Below, piece by piece: positions 20,336 through 28,718 of a stretch of 64,000 nt of DNA. A program made the position numbers and the translations under genes. Every line of letters begins with the position of its first letter. Within the stretch, counting starts at the first letter, position 1. Source of the stretch: Kitasatospora fiedleri (GTDB taxonomy: Bacteria > Actinomycetota > Actinomycetes > Streptomycetales > Streptomycetaceae). Under the pieces are notes generated by a model. That model saw only the letters and a program-made list of their open reading frames with translations. It made no database searches and was not told where the DNA came from. The stretch spans positions 62,001 to 126,000 of the forward strand of contig NZ_OX419519.1 in assembly GCF_948472415.1 (NCBI RefSeq), in the 5' to 3' direction.

Positions 20336-20364
20336 TTGACAACATTTGTGGTCTGGACCAATGT
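20336..20364 (+). promoter_or_regulatory. Plus-strand promoter with dre-like operator in the spacer
   Basis: A perfect -35 TTGACA (20336-20341) is followed at 17 bases by CAATGT. Inside the spacer lies TGGTCTGGACCA (20349-20360), one mismatch from the DasR core. It would govern the dioxygenase-to-exporter operon. Binding by DasR, the GlcNAc-responsive GntR-family repressor of streptomycetes, is inferred. Confidence 0.6.
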
Positions 20365-20599
20365 GGCGACCGGAGCGACCGCGGCGCCTTCTTCGGCGCC
20401 GCCCTTCCCCGTCGCCCCCGTCTCTCGTGCCGGCCCCGCTGCGGGGGCCGTCCGCGCCCGGCCGTCTTCCCGGCCCGGGGCGCGTCCCCGTCCCGCTGCC
20501 GCACCCCCGTCCGCCGGGCCCCTCCGGGCCCGCGCCGCCGACGGGCGGGGCGGCCGTCCACCCGCCTCCCGCTTTCTCCTCAGGAGGGGCTGTCCCATC

Positions 20600-21700
20600 A
20601 TGATGTCCGCACCGTCCCGCCGCGCCCACCTGTTCCGGGCCGCGAGCGACCGCCCGTACTTCAGCAACGACGGCGAGTCCTACCTCGCCCAGCACACCCT
20701 GCGCGAGCTGTCCAAGTCCCGTCCGCTGCGCGTGCTGTCCGAGGAGGACTTCGCGCACTGGCAGACCTACGGCTACGTGATCGTCCGCGAGGCGGTGCCC
20801 GCCGAGCACGCCCGCCGGATGCTCGACTTCGCCTGGGAGTTCCAGGGCCTGGACCCGCAGGACCCGGCCAGCTGGTTCGCCGACCGGCCGTTCCGCTCCG
20901 ACCTGGACCAGCAGCTGCACATCTACGGCTTCGTCGAGGCGTACCACCACCAGCTGCTCTGGGACAGCCGGCAGAACCAGCGGGTCTACGACGCGTTCGT
21001 GGACGTCTGGGACTGCGAGGAGCTGTGGGTCACCCTGGACCGGCTCAACCTCAACCCGCCCAACCGCGGCAACCGCGACCGGGCGCTGATCGACCCCACC
21101 GACCGCGGCTTCGACATCGAGCTGCACTGGGACATCGACACCACGCTGGGCGTGCCGCCGCAGCGGGTGCAGGGCATCATCGCGCTCAACGACACCACGC
21201 CGGAGACCGGCGGCTTCCAGTGCAACCCGGAGCTGTTCCGGCGGTTCGAGTCGTGGAAGCTCGCCCAGCCGGCCGACCGGGACCCGATCCGCCCGGACAT
21301 CGACCGCGCCGAACTGCCGGTGGTCCGGCCCGACCTGCACCCCGGCGACCTGCTGATCTGGAACGGCCTGCTGGCGCACGGCGTCGCCCGCAACCTGTCC
21401 GAGCGGGGCGTGCGCGCCGTGCAGTACCTGTCGATGATGCCCGCGCTGGAGGAGCACGAGCGGCTGCGCAAGTCCCGCGTCGACTCCTGGCGCCACCTGC
21501 GCACCCCGCGCTGGAACCGCACTCTGGTCGGCGACCCGGTCCTGCACGAGTCCAAGCGCTACCCGACCGCGGAGCTGACCGAGCTCGGCAGCAGGCTGCT
21601 CGGCCTCAGCTCCTGGCACGAGCCGGCCGAGCGGTCCGCCGGGGCCGCCCCCGAGGCCGCCGCCGTTCCCGGGGCGGACCAGTGCGCCGCGTCTGCCTGA
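20600..21700 (+). CDS. Phytanoyl-CoA dioxygenase (PhyH)-like Fe(II)/2-oxoglutarate hydroxylase
   Basis: This intact 366-residue enzyme starts at the first of two adjacent ATGs, behind CAGGAGGGG. The PhyH fold is shown by FAHWQTYGYVIVREAVPAEH near the N-terminus, the iron-binding HWDID (His-x-Asp) at about residue 175, and the distal His in WNGLLAHGVARN with the Arg that holds 2-oxoglutarate nearby (SERGVRAVQYLS). The Asp is retained, so it should hydroxylate, whereas related halogenases have Gly or Ala there. It opens the plus-strand biosynthetic operon; the substrate may be the carrier-bound amino acid or the final product. It overlaps the next gene by 19 bases. Confidence 0.88.
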   Translation: MMSAPSRRAHLFRAASDRPYFSNDGESYLAQHTLRELSKSRPLRVLSEEDFAHWQTYGYVIVREAVPAEHARRMLDFAWEFQGLDPQDPASWFADRPFRSDLDQQLHIYGFVEAYHHQLLWDSRQNQRVYDAFVDVWDCEELWVTLDRLNLNPPNRGNRDRALIDPTDRGFDIELHWDIDTTLGVPPQRVQGIIALNDTTPETGGFQCNPELFRRFESWKLAQPADRDPIRPDIDRAELPVVRPDLHPGDLLIWNGLLAHGVARNLSERGVRAVQYLSMMPALEEHERLRKSRVDSWRHLRTPRWNRTLVGDPVLHESKRYPTAELTELGSRLLGLSSWHEPAERSAGAAPEAAAVPGADQCAASA

Positions 21701-22990
21701 CCCTGCCCACCAACCGCGCCTGCGCCCCCGCCCTGCTCGGCCTGCTCGACGAAGCGGCTTACGGCGCACGGGAGTTCGGCGTCGAGGTGGAGGTCCTGGT
21801 GCTGGACTCCGCCCCCGCGCCGGTGGTCGCCGAGCACCGCCGGGTGCTCGGCGGTCGGCCGGCCGCGCCCGGGGTGAACGTCCACCATCTGGACGAGGAC
21901 GCCCAGCGCGCCGTCCTGGCCCGGGCGGTGGCCCGGGCCGGGGTGCGCCGACCCGGACGGCGTCCTGGAGCTGCTGCTGCCGGACGCCGTCTCGTACGGG
22001 GCCTGCACCGACCGGGCGTTCCTGCTCGCCGAGGCCCTGGGCTGCACCTCCGTGCACCGCCGCGACTCCGGACAGCCGCTACCAACTCCTGGACGGCGCA
22101 CCGGTGTTCCCGATCCAGCAGGAGCTGGCCGCGATCGGCCTCCCGGCCGGGAGGTCGCCGGGCGGATCGGCCGGGGCCGCCTGGCCCGGCTCGGCCCGGA
22201 CGCCGCCGAGCTGCCCGTCGCGGTGGTCGGCGCCTCCTTCGTCGGCGAGCTCGACCTCGCGGAGATCCTGGCGCTCGACCCACGGGTGCACGGCGAACTC
22301 GTCGACCTGGCGCTGCGCCGTCCACGCCCGCGCTCTGGCGCGAGCAGGCGATCCGGGAGGCGTTCCGCGGCGCCGGGACGGAGCCGTTCCGCGCCGACCG
22401 GCCCAGCTCGGCGCGGTCGCCCCGAACCGGATCGACATGTGCAACCTGGCGCTCTCCCGCGAGCTGTACGGCCGCGTCCCGCTGCCGCCCGCGACCGAGA
22501 CCATCGGCACCGACTACTTCCTGCTGCACGTGGCCCAGCACGCCGCCCTGCCCGGCGTGCTGCACAACCGGCACATCGTCAACTTCCACACCGGCGAGCG
22601 CCGCACCGACTCCGGCCGGCTCGCCTACCACCTGCGGCTGGCGAAGTTCCTGCTGCTGTCGGGGCGGCTCGGCGACCTCTACACCGCGATGCCGCGACCG
22701 GACCGGCCCTGCTCGCCGAGCCCGGACGGCTGGCCGCCCTGGTCGCGCGACGGCGGCCGACCCCGCCCCGACGACCCGCGGCGCCTCGCCACCGTCGAGC
22801 ACGCCTACCGCCGCCTGGGCCCCGCCTGGACCCCGGTCGCCGACGCCCTGGCCGCCCACCGCCCCGGCTCCTGCACCGCGCCCGCACCGACCTGGAGGAC
22901 TTCGCGACCCTCCTGGACGCCTGGCCCGCCCTGCTGGAAGCGGCGGGGAGCGCCCCGCTGACGCCCGCCCCGGCGCCCTCCTCCCGCTGA
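21682..22990 (+). CDS. Glycosyltransferase-like protein of an uncharacterised actinobacterial family (several frame breaks)
   Basis: The GTG at 21682, inside the end of the dioxygenase gene, opens RRVCLTLPTNRACAPALLGL. With corrections near 21950, 22075, 22143, 22325, 22405, 22690 and 22870 the protein is about 430 residues and reads DPDGVLELLLPDAVSYGACT, VFPIQQELAAIGLP, NRIDMCNLALSRELYGRVPL, ETIGTDYFLLHVAQHAALPG and LHNRHIVNFHTGERRTDSGR. The N-terminal beta-alpha unit and DPDG/TDY motifs recall GT-A nucleotide-sugar transferases. I believe this family is listed as DUF6271, but that needs a database check. No signal peptide or membrane helix is present. Its tight coupling to the dioxygenase suggests a biosynthetic step. 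Confidence 0.6.
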
Positions 22991-23000
22991 ATCCCTCTTC

Positions 23001-24715
23001 ATGAATGTAGGTGCCCTCGTGTCCCCCTCCACCTCCCGGGTCGTCACCGTCCGCTGGGCGGGCGGTGACGTGCGGCGCGGGCCGCTGACCCTCGGTCAGG
23101 CGAACATGGTGCGGTGCATCCTGCGGGACGGCGCCGCGGACGTGGACATCCACGACGTGTGGGCCGTCCCGGCCGGGGTCTCCGTCGCGGCGGTGATCGA
23201 CGCGCTGCGGGCGCTGACGCTGCGGCACGAGGCGCTGCGGACGGTGTTCCCGCACCCCGAGGGCGCCCTCCCCGAGGAGCAACTCGTGCACTCCGAAGGG
23301 GAGTTCACCGTCCGGGTGGTCGACCACGACCCGCTGCCGAGGACCCGGCGGCCGTCGCCGACGCGCTGGCCCGGGAGGTCCGGCTGGCGCCGTTCGACCT
23401 GGGCCGCGACCACCCGCTGCGGGCGGTGCTGCTGACCGGCGGCGGGGTGCCCGTGCAGCTGGGGCTGGTGGCCGGGCACGCCGCCGCCGACGGCAGCGCG
23501 CTCTCGGTGCTGCGCGAGGAGTGGCTCGACCTGCTGCACGGCCGTGAACTGCCGCCCCTGGAGGGCACCCTGACGCCGCTGGAGCTGCGCCGCCGAGGAG
23601 GCCGCCCCGGCCGGGCGGCGCAAGGCGGAGGCTTCGCTGCGGTACTGGGAGCGGGTGCTGCGCACCGGCCCGCAGGCGATGTTCGCCGAGCCGCGGGCGC
23701 TGGTCGCGGCGGTCCGGCACCGCGGTTGACGCTGCGCTCGGCGCGCGGCGGCGCGGCGCTGGCCCGGGCCGCGGCCCGGCTGGGGGTGCCGGGTTCGACG
23801 GTGCTGCTGACCGCGTGGTGCGCGCTGGTGGCGCACCGGGCGGGGCAGGACGCCTACGTCGGCGCGGCCCCGACCGCCAACCGCTACAAGTCCGCGCTGG
23901 CCCGCACCGTCACCCCGCTGTCGCAGGACGCGCTGCTCCACCTGGAGGTGGCGCGGGCGGCCGGCTTCGACGCGCTGCTGAAGTCCGCGTGGGCGGCGGC
24001 GCTGAACGCCTACCGGCACAGCCGGTTCGACGCGCTGGAGCTGTGGGCGATGATCGACCGGGTGACCGCCGAGCGCGGCAGCCGGTTCGGGCGGGACGTG
24101 GTGTTCAACGACGTGTCCGGCCTGCCGGGGGCGCTGCGCCCGGCCGCCGGGACAACCGACCCGGAGCCCGGGTTCGAGCTGACCTGGGGCCCGGAGCAGG
24201 TGCTGCCGACCGCGCTGCTCTGCTTCGTCCACCGCCTGGAGCCGGTGCTGGAGCTGGCGCTGTGGCCGGACCCGCAGCTGTTCGACCGGGACGAGGCGGC
24301 GGGCTTCCTGGCCGGTCTGGTCCGGCTGCTGGAGGCGGCGGCCGAGGGCGACGTCCCGCTGGCCGCGCTGGGCGAGGTCACCGGTGTCCGCCCGCCCGGG
24401 CGCGGCGGCGACTGGCGCCTGCTGGACGGCTGCTGGGTCTCCCCCGCCGCGGTCGCCGCCGCGCTGTCCGCCGCCCTGGACGGCCGCCCGTCACCGACGC
24501 GCGACCTCCTACCTCCGGCGCCGGGGCGGGGTTGACGCCCGAGCTGGCGCACGCCGCCCTGCTGCGGCACCTCCCCCGAGCGGCCGGGCGTGCTCGCCCC
24601 GCGCCGCTACCTGATCGTGCCGGACGCCCCGGCCGAGCCCGGCCTCCCCCTGGCCTGGCAGCAGCAGCCGACACTCCTGGAAGGAAGCGGCCGCCCGGCG
24701 GCCGACCCGCGATGA
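23001..24715 (+). CDS. Stand-alone NRPS condensation-domain protein (several frame breaks)
   Basis: About 570 residues after corrections near 23338, 23600, 23720, 24490 and 24580. It has the condensation-domain N-lobe (RRGPLTLGQANMVRCIL, LTLRHEALRTVFPHPEG), the active-site region VAGHAAADGSALSVL in place of HHxxxDG, and the C-lobe (GRDVVFNDVSGLPGAL, AALLCFVHRLEPVLELALW-like). The second His, Asp and Gly are kept; the first His is Gly. It likely joins the carrier-bound aminoacyl group to an amine or alcohol acceptor. About 60 extra residues follow (LTPELAHAALLRHL, APRRYLIVPDAPAEPG) with no assigned domain. The stop overlaps the exporter start (ATGA). Confidence 0.8.
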
Positions 24716-25965
24716 CCCTTGACGATGACCTGACGGCGCGTCCCCCGTCCGCCCCGCAGTCCGACCCGTCCGACTCCCCGCCCGGTACGCCGCCGGTACC
24801 AGCGCCGGCACCCCGCCAGCCCCTGGCGCTCGCACCGGTTCCGGATGCTGTCGTGGCCCGCAGCTCCTCGCTGCTGGCGGACGGCATGCTGATGGTGTCG
24901 CTGACCGCGGCCGTACTGCGGACCGGCTACGGCGAGAGCGGGGTCGGCTACGCGCTGGCCGCGTGGATGGCGCGCGATCGTGCTGCTGGTGCTGTTCGGC
25001 GGCGTGCTGGCGGACCGCTTCACCCCGCAGCTGATGATGGTCGGCGCGGACGCCGTCCGGATGCTGGCCATGCTGGCGCTGGCGCTGCTGCTGGCCACCA
25101 CCGACGTGACGCTGTGGCAGATCATGGCGCTGATGGCGCTCTCCGGCGCGGCGACGGCGATGTTCCAAACCGGGCCTGGCGGGCCTGGTCCGCGGGTCGC
25201 CGAGGACGTCCAGCGGGCCAACGCGCTGCTGCGGATCTCCGAGGCGGTCTGCACGCTGCTGGGCCCGGGCCTGGCGGCCTGGTGGTCGGCACTGGAACGT
25301 GGCCGGTTCGTTCACCGTCATCGCGGCGGCGTTCGCGCTCAGCGCGCTGGGCCTGCTGCCGCTGCGCAACCTGGCGCGCGGACAAGGGCGCGGAGGAGCC
25401 CGCCGCGCCGATCTGGCAGCGGCTGGCGGTCGGCTGGCGGGAGTTCAGCTCCCGGCCGTGGCTGTGGGGCGTGATCGCGGTGTGGTCGGTGTACGGGCTG
25501 CTGGTGTTCGGCCCGTCGGTGCCGCTGGGCGGCGGTCGCGCTGACCGACCAGCACGGCAGCTCCGGCTACGGCTGGATCGCCTCGGCGGACGGCGCGGGC
25601 ACCATCGTCGGCGGCCTGCTGGGCATGCGGGTGCGCCCGGCGCGCCCGCTGGTGGCGGGGCCTGCGCGATGCTGTTCTTCTCGCTCAACCCGCTGGCCCC
25701 GGCGCTGCACTGGTCGTTCGCGCTGACGGCGGCCACCGGGCTGGTCGCGGGCTGCGGCTTCGCGTTCTGGGGCGTGATGTGGTCGACCAGCGTGCAGACC
25801 CACATCCCGCTTGAACGTGCTGAGCCGGGTGTCGGCGTACGACGTGGCCGGTTCGATCATGGTGATCCCGGTCGGCGGGCGCTGTCCGGGCCGGTGGCCG
25901 CCGCGTTCGGCATCGACCGGGTGCTGCTGTTCGCCGCGCTGGTGGGCCTGCTGCTGCTGGGCTGA
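24712..25965 (+). CDS. MFS exporter of the biosynthetic locus (many frame breaks)
   Basis: The ATG overlaps the condensation-domain stop. A 45-residue Pro/Ser/Asp-rich cytoplasmic tail precedes helices SSLLADGMLMVSLTAAVL, AIVLLVLFGGVLADRF (with the loop 2-3 GGxxADR motif), MLALALLLATTDVTLWQIMA, and later LGLLPLRNLA, WGVIAVWSVYGLLVFGPSVP and a final VLLFAALVGLLLLG. About ten to twelve helices are visible if at least seven indels between 24972 and 25880 are corrected. It matches the EntS/multidrug branch of the major facilitator superfamily and probably exports the product of this locus. Confidence 0.75.
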   Translation: MTLDDDLTARPPSAPQSDPSDSPPGTPPVPAPAPRQPLALAPVPDAVVARSSSLLADGMLMVSLTAAVLRTGYGESGVGYALAAWMARDRAAGAVRRRAGGPLHPAADDGRRGRRPDAGHAGAGAAAGHHRRDAVADHGADGALRRGDGDVPNRAWRAWSAGRRGRPAGQRAAADLRGGLHAAGPGPGGLVVGTGTWPVRSPSSRRRSRSARWACCRCATWRADKGAEEPAAPIWQRLAVGWREFSSRPWLWGVIAVWSVYGLLVFGPSVPLGGGRADRPARQLRLRLDRLGGRRGHHRRRPAGHAGAPGAPAGGGACAMLFFSLNPLAPALHWSFALTAATGLVAGCGFAFWGVMWSTSVQTHIPLERAEPGVGVRRGRFDHGDPGRRALSGPVAAAFGIDRVLLFAALVGLLLLG

Positions 25966-26054
25966 TGATCGCGCTGCCCGCGGTCCGCGCCTGGGCCGGA
26001 CGCCGGTGCCGCCGCCGACTGACCCGAGCGGCCCGGGCCCGGGCCACCGACCGG

Positions 26055-26101
26055 CGGACGGGGGTCCGGCCGCGCCGCGCCGCGCGTCGGGCCCCCGTCC
26101 G
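26055..26101. terminator. Bidirectional hairpin between convergent exporter and monooxygenase genes
   Basis: Ten-base perfect arms CGGACGGGGG and CCCCCGTCCG enclose a 27-base G/C-rich loop between the MFS stop and the luciferase-like monooxygenase stop. Confidence 0.6.
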
Positions 26102-26119
26102 TCTGCTCCGCCCTCGGGT

Positions 26120-27114
26120 TCAGCCGCGGCCGGGCAGGGCCGGGGGCCAGCGACTCCAGTGCGGCCAGCGGGTCCGGCCGGCGGTCGGTCGGGGTGAGGA
26201 CCACGCAGGTGGCCCCGGCCGCGTGCCGGCGGCGATCGCCGGGCCGGGCCTGCGCGGGCGTGCCGGTGACGGTGAGCGCGCGGACCCACGCGGCGGGCAT
26301 GGTGCGGGCAACCGGGCGCCGTCGCGGCGGCGCCCGGTGGGCGCGGAACTCCGCGGCGAACGGAGCGGGTCGATGTGGCGCCCAGTCGGGTTCGCCGATC
26401 GCGGCCAGCCCGGCCCGGACCCGCTCGACGGCGGCCCCCCGTCCCCGTGCTCGTCCCCGTCCACGGCCGCGACGTCGTAGGTGATCACCTCGGCGTCGCG
26501 GCGGCCCAGGTGCGCCAGCGAGGCGGCGACGTAGGCGGGCGCGGCGGGTTCGGCGCGAGCAGCAGCCCGTCGGCCGTCTCCCCGGCGACGGCCTGCGACT
26601 TGGGGCCGCGCACGCCCAGCACCACGGGCGGCACCACGTCGGGGGTCTCGGTCAGCCGCACGTCCCGACAGCGCACGTACCGCCCGTCGGCCGGACCGGC
26701 CGCGCCGCGCAGCAGGCGCGCGCAGCGCGGTGGTGTACTCGCGCAGCAGGGTGAGCGGGCTGGCGGGCCAGGCGCCGCCGGACTGCTCCATCCAGGCGCG
26801 CATGCCGTGCCGACGCCTGCCGGTGAGGCGGCCGGGGTGGAGCTGGGCGAGGGTGGCGCAGGCTCCATCGCGGCGAAGCAGACGTTGCGGGCGCCGGCGG
26901 GCAGGATGCCGATGCCGACGGTGATCCGGCGGGTGGCGGCGAGCACGGTGGCGGCCTGGGCGACGCCGCCGCGCCAGCCGAGGTCCTCGACCACCCACAG
27001 CTCGTCGAAGCCGAGTTCCTCGGCGCGGCGGGCGTACGGGAGGATCTGGCGGACCGGCAGGTCGCGGGCAGCATCACGCCGACCCGGGCGCCGCGGGCGG
27101 TCGGTGTCCGTCAT
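26120..27114 (-). CDS. Luciferase-like flavin-dependent monooxygenase (several frame breaks)
   Basis: The ATG at 27114 opens MTDTDRPRR; after one correction the protein reads ARVGVMLPRDL, LPYARRAEELGFDELWVVED, TRRITVGIGILPAGARN and, past another break, MELATLAQLHPGRL-like and GMRAWMEQSGGAWPASPLTL. These are the marks of the TIM-barrel luciferase-like monooxygenase superfamily, using reduced FMN or F420; the WMEQSG segment recalls the subgroup that includes BtrO, which hydroxylates a carrier-protein-bound acyl chain in butirosin biosynthesis. The C-terminal frame is unclear, and I take the stop at 26120 after LAPALPGRG. It is convergent with the exporter and plausibly part of the same pathway. 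Confidence 0.7.
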
Positions 27115-27246
27115 CGGGTGCTCCTTCGGGGTGCGCGGGGCCTCCCGCACGAGGAGCCCCCGGCGCCTCATCAGATCATCGACCGCCGGTCCGCGTCGAG
27201 GACGTCTCCGGGACCACCGGGGCTGTCACCGCGTCAGCCCGCCGCG

Positions 27247-28435
27247 TCAGCCCGCCGCGACGGCCGGTTCCGACGGCTCCGCCGCCGACACCGGCCCGCG
27301 CCGGTCCGCCGCCCAGGACACCGCCGCGATCACGAACCCGAGCAGCGACAGTCCGCGCGCCGACCAGCGACGGCGAGGTCAGGCCGTACCCGGCGTCGAG
27401 CGCCAGGCGCCGAGCCAGGCGCCCATCGCGTTGGCCAGGTTGAACGCGCCCTGCACGGTCGCGGAGGCCAGCGTCGGCGCGGTGCGCGCCTTCCGGATCA
27501 CCAGGGTCTGCACGGTCGGGACGGTCGCGAAGCCCGCCGTGCCGATCAGCACCACCGTCGCGGCGGCCGACCAGCGGGCGTGCGCGGTCAGCGCGAACAG
27601 GGCGAGCGCGCCGGCCATCGCCAGGAAGGCCGCGCAGATCGACGGGCGCAGCGCCCGGTCGGCCGCGTAGCCGCGATCACGTTGCCGAGTGTCATCCCGA
27701 CGCCGAACAGGGCCAGCACCAGGGTGACCGAGCCCTCGGCGAACCCGGCGACGTCGGTGAGGGCGGGGGTGATGTAGGTGTAGCAGGCGAACAGCCCGGC
27801 GCAGCCGAACACCACGGTGGTCAGCGCCAGCCAGAGCTGTCCGCTGCGGAAGGTGGCGAGTTCGCTGCGCAGGCCCGCGCCGGGGTGGCTGGGCAGGTGC
27901 GGGACGAGGCGGGCGATGGCGGCGGCGCCGAGCAGGCCGATCGCCACCACGACGGCATCGCGGCCCGCCAGCCGAGGTGCTGGCCGAGCAGGGTGGCGGC
28001 GGGCACGCCGAGGATGTTCGCCACCGTCAGCCCGGAGAACATCACCGACACCGCCCGGGCCCGCAGGTGCGGGGCGACCAGTTCGGCGGCGGCCACCGCG
28101 CCGGCCCGAAGAACGCGCCGTGCGGCAGCCCGGTGATCAGCCGGGCCGCCGCCAGGAAGGCGAAGTTCGGCGCGAGCGCGCACAGCAGGTTCCCGAACGT
28201 GAACAGCCCCGCCAGCCCGATCAGCACCGTCTTGCGCGGCAGCTTCGCGGCCACCGCGGTCAGCAGCGGCGCCCCGATCACCACGCCCAGCGCGTACAGC
28301 GAGATCAGCCAACCCGCCTGCGGGATGGGTCCGGTCCAGGCCGTCGGCGATCTGCGGCAGCAGCCCCATCGCGGAGAACTCGGTGGTGCCGATCGCGAAC
28401 GCGGTCACGGCGAGGGCGACGAGCGCCAGGGGCAT
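27247..28435 (-). CDS. DHA1-type MFS drug efflux transporter (several frame breaks)
   Basis: The start MPLALVALAVTAFAIGTTEF followed by SAMGLLPQIADGL is typical of the 12-helix AraJ/CmlR-like drug:proton antiporters. Later segments read VIGAPLLTAVAAKLPRKTVL (motif A region), LCALAPNFAFLAAARLITGL, PHGAFFGPA, RAVSVMFSGLTVANILGVP and NLANAMGAWLGA. Corrections are needed near 28330, 28110, 27960, 27670, 27410 and 27360. In the corrected frame the protein ends EPAVAAG at a TGA at 27247. It lies 132 bases upstream of the monooxygenase gene on the same strand, so the two may be co-transcribed. A CAACGTTG-centred palindrome lies about 75 bases upstream. Confidence 0.75.
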
Positions 28436-28506
28436 GCGGGTGCTCCAGCCAACGACAGGGGACGGGAACCGTCCGGAACGACGCACCGACCGGGCCGCCA
28501 ACCCGA

Positions 28507-28520
28507 TGTCAACGTTGTCA
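28507..28520. promoter_or_regulatory. LacI-type operator-like palindrome upstream of the MFS gene
   Basis: TGTCAACGTTGTCA contains the 8-base perfect palindrome CAACGTTG. It resembles the site GACAACGTTGTC at 42055 and common LacI-family operators. It lies 72-85 bases upstream of the MFS start. Elsewhere in 28436-28718 I see no gene. Confidence 0.4.
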
Positions 28521-28718
28521 GTGCCCCCGATCCTACCCGCCGCGCGTCCGCCCGGTCCGGGCGGACCCCGGCGTCCACGCCGTCGCGCGCTCGGACGGGC
28601 GGCAGCAGGTCGCTCGCGCTGACGGTGCACGTCCATCGGGTGCTCGCTGCCGAGGAACAGCTCGTTCGACGCGGCCGGCCGGTCGGTGGCCGTCCGGACC
28701 GGCCCGCCGGGCGCGGTC

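Larger units (their letters stand above)
20005..20599. other. 595-base divergent promoter region of the biosynthetic locus
   Basis: No gene is visible here. It holds a minus-strand promoter with a DasR-like site at 20202-20236 and a plus-strand promoter with a second such site at 20336-20364; these are listed separately. The plus-strand transcript would have a leader of about 230 bases before the dioxygenase start, which is G/C-rich and has no recognisable riboswitch. Confidence 0.6.
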
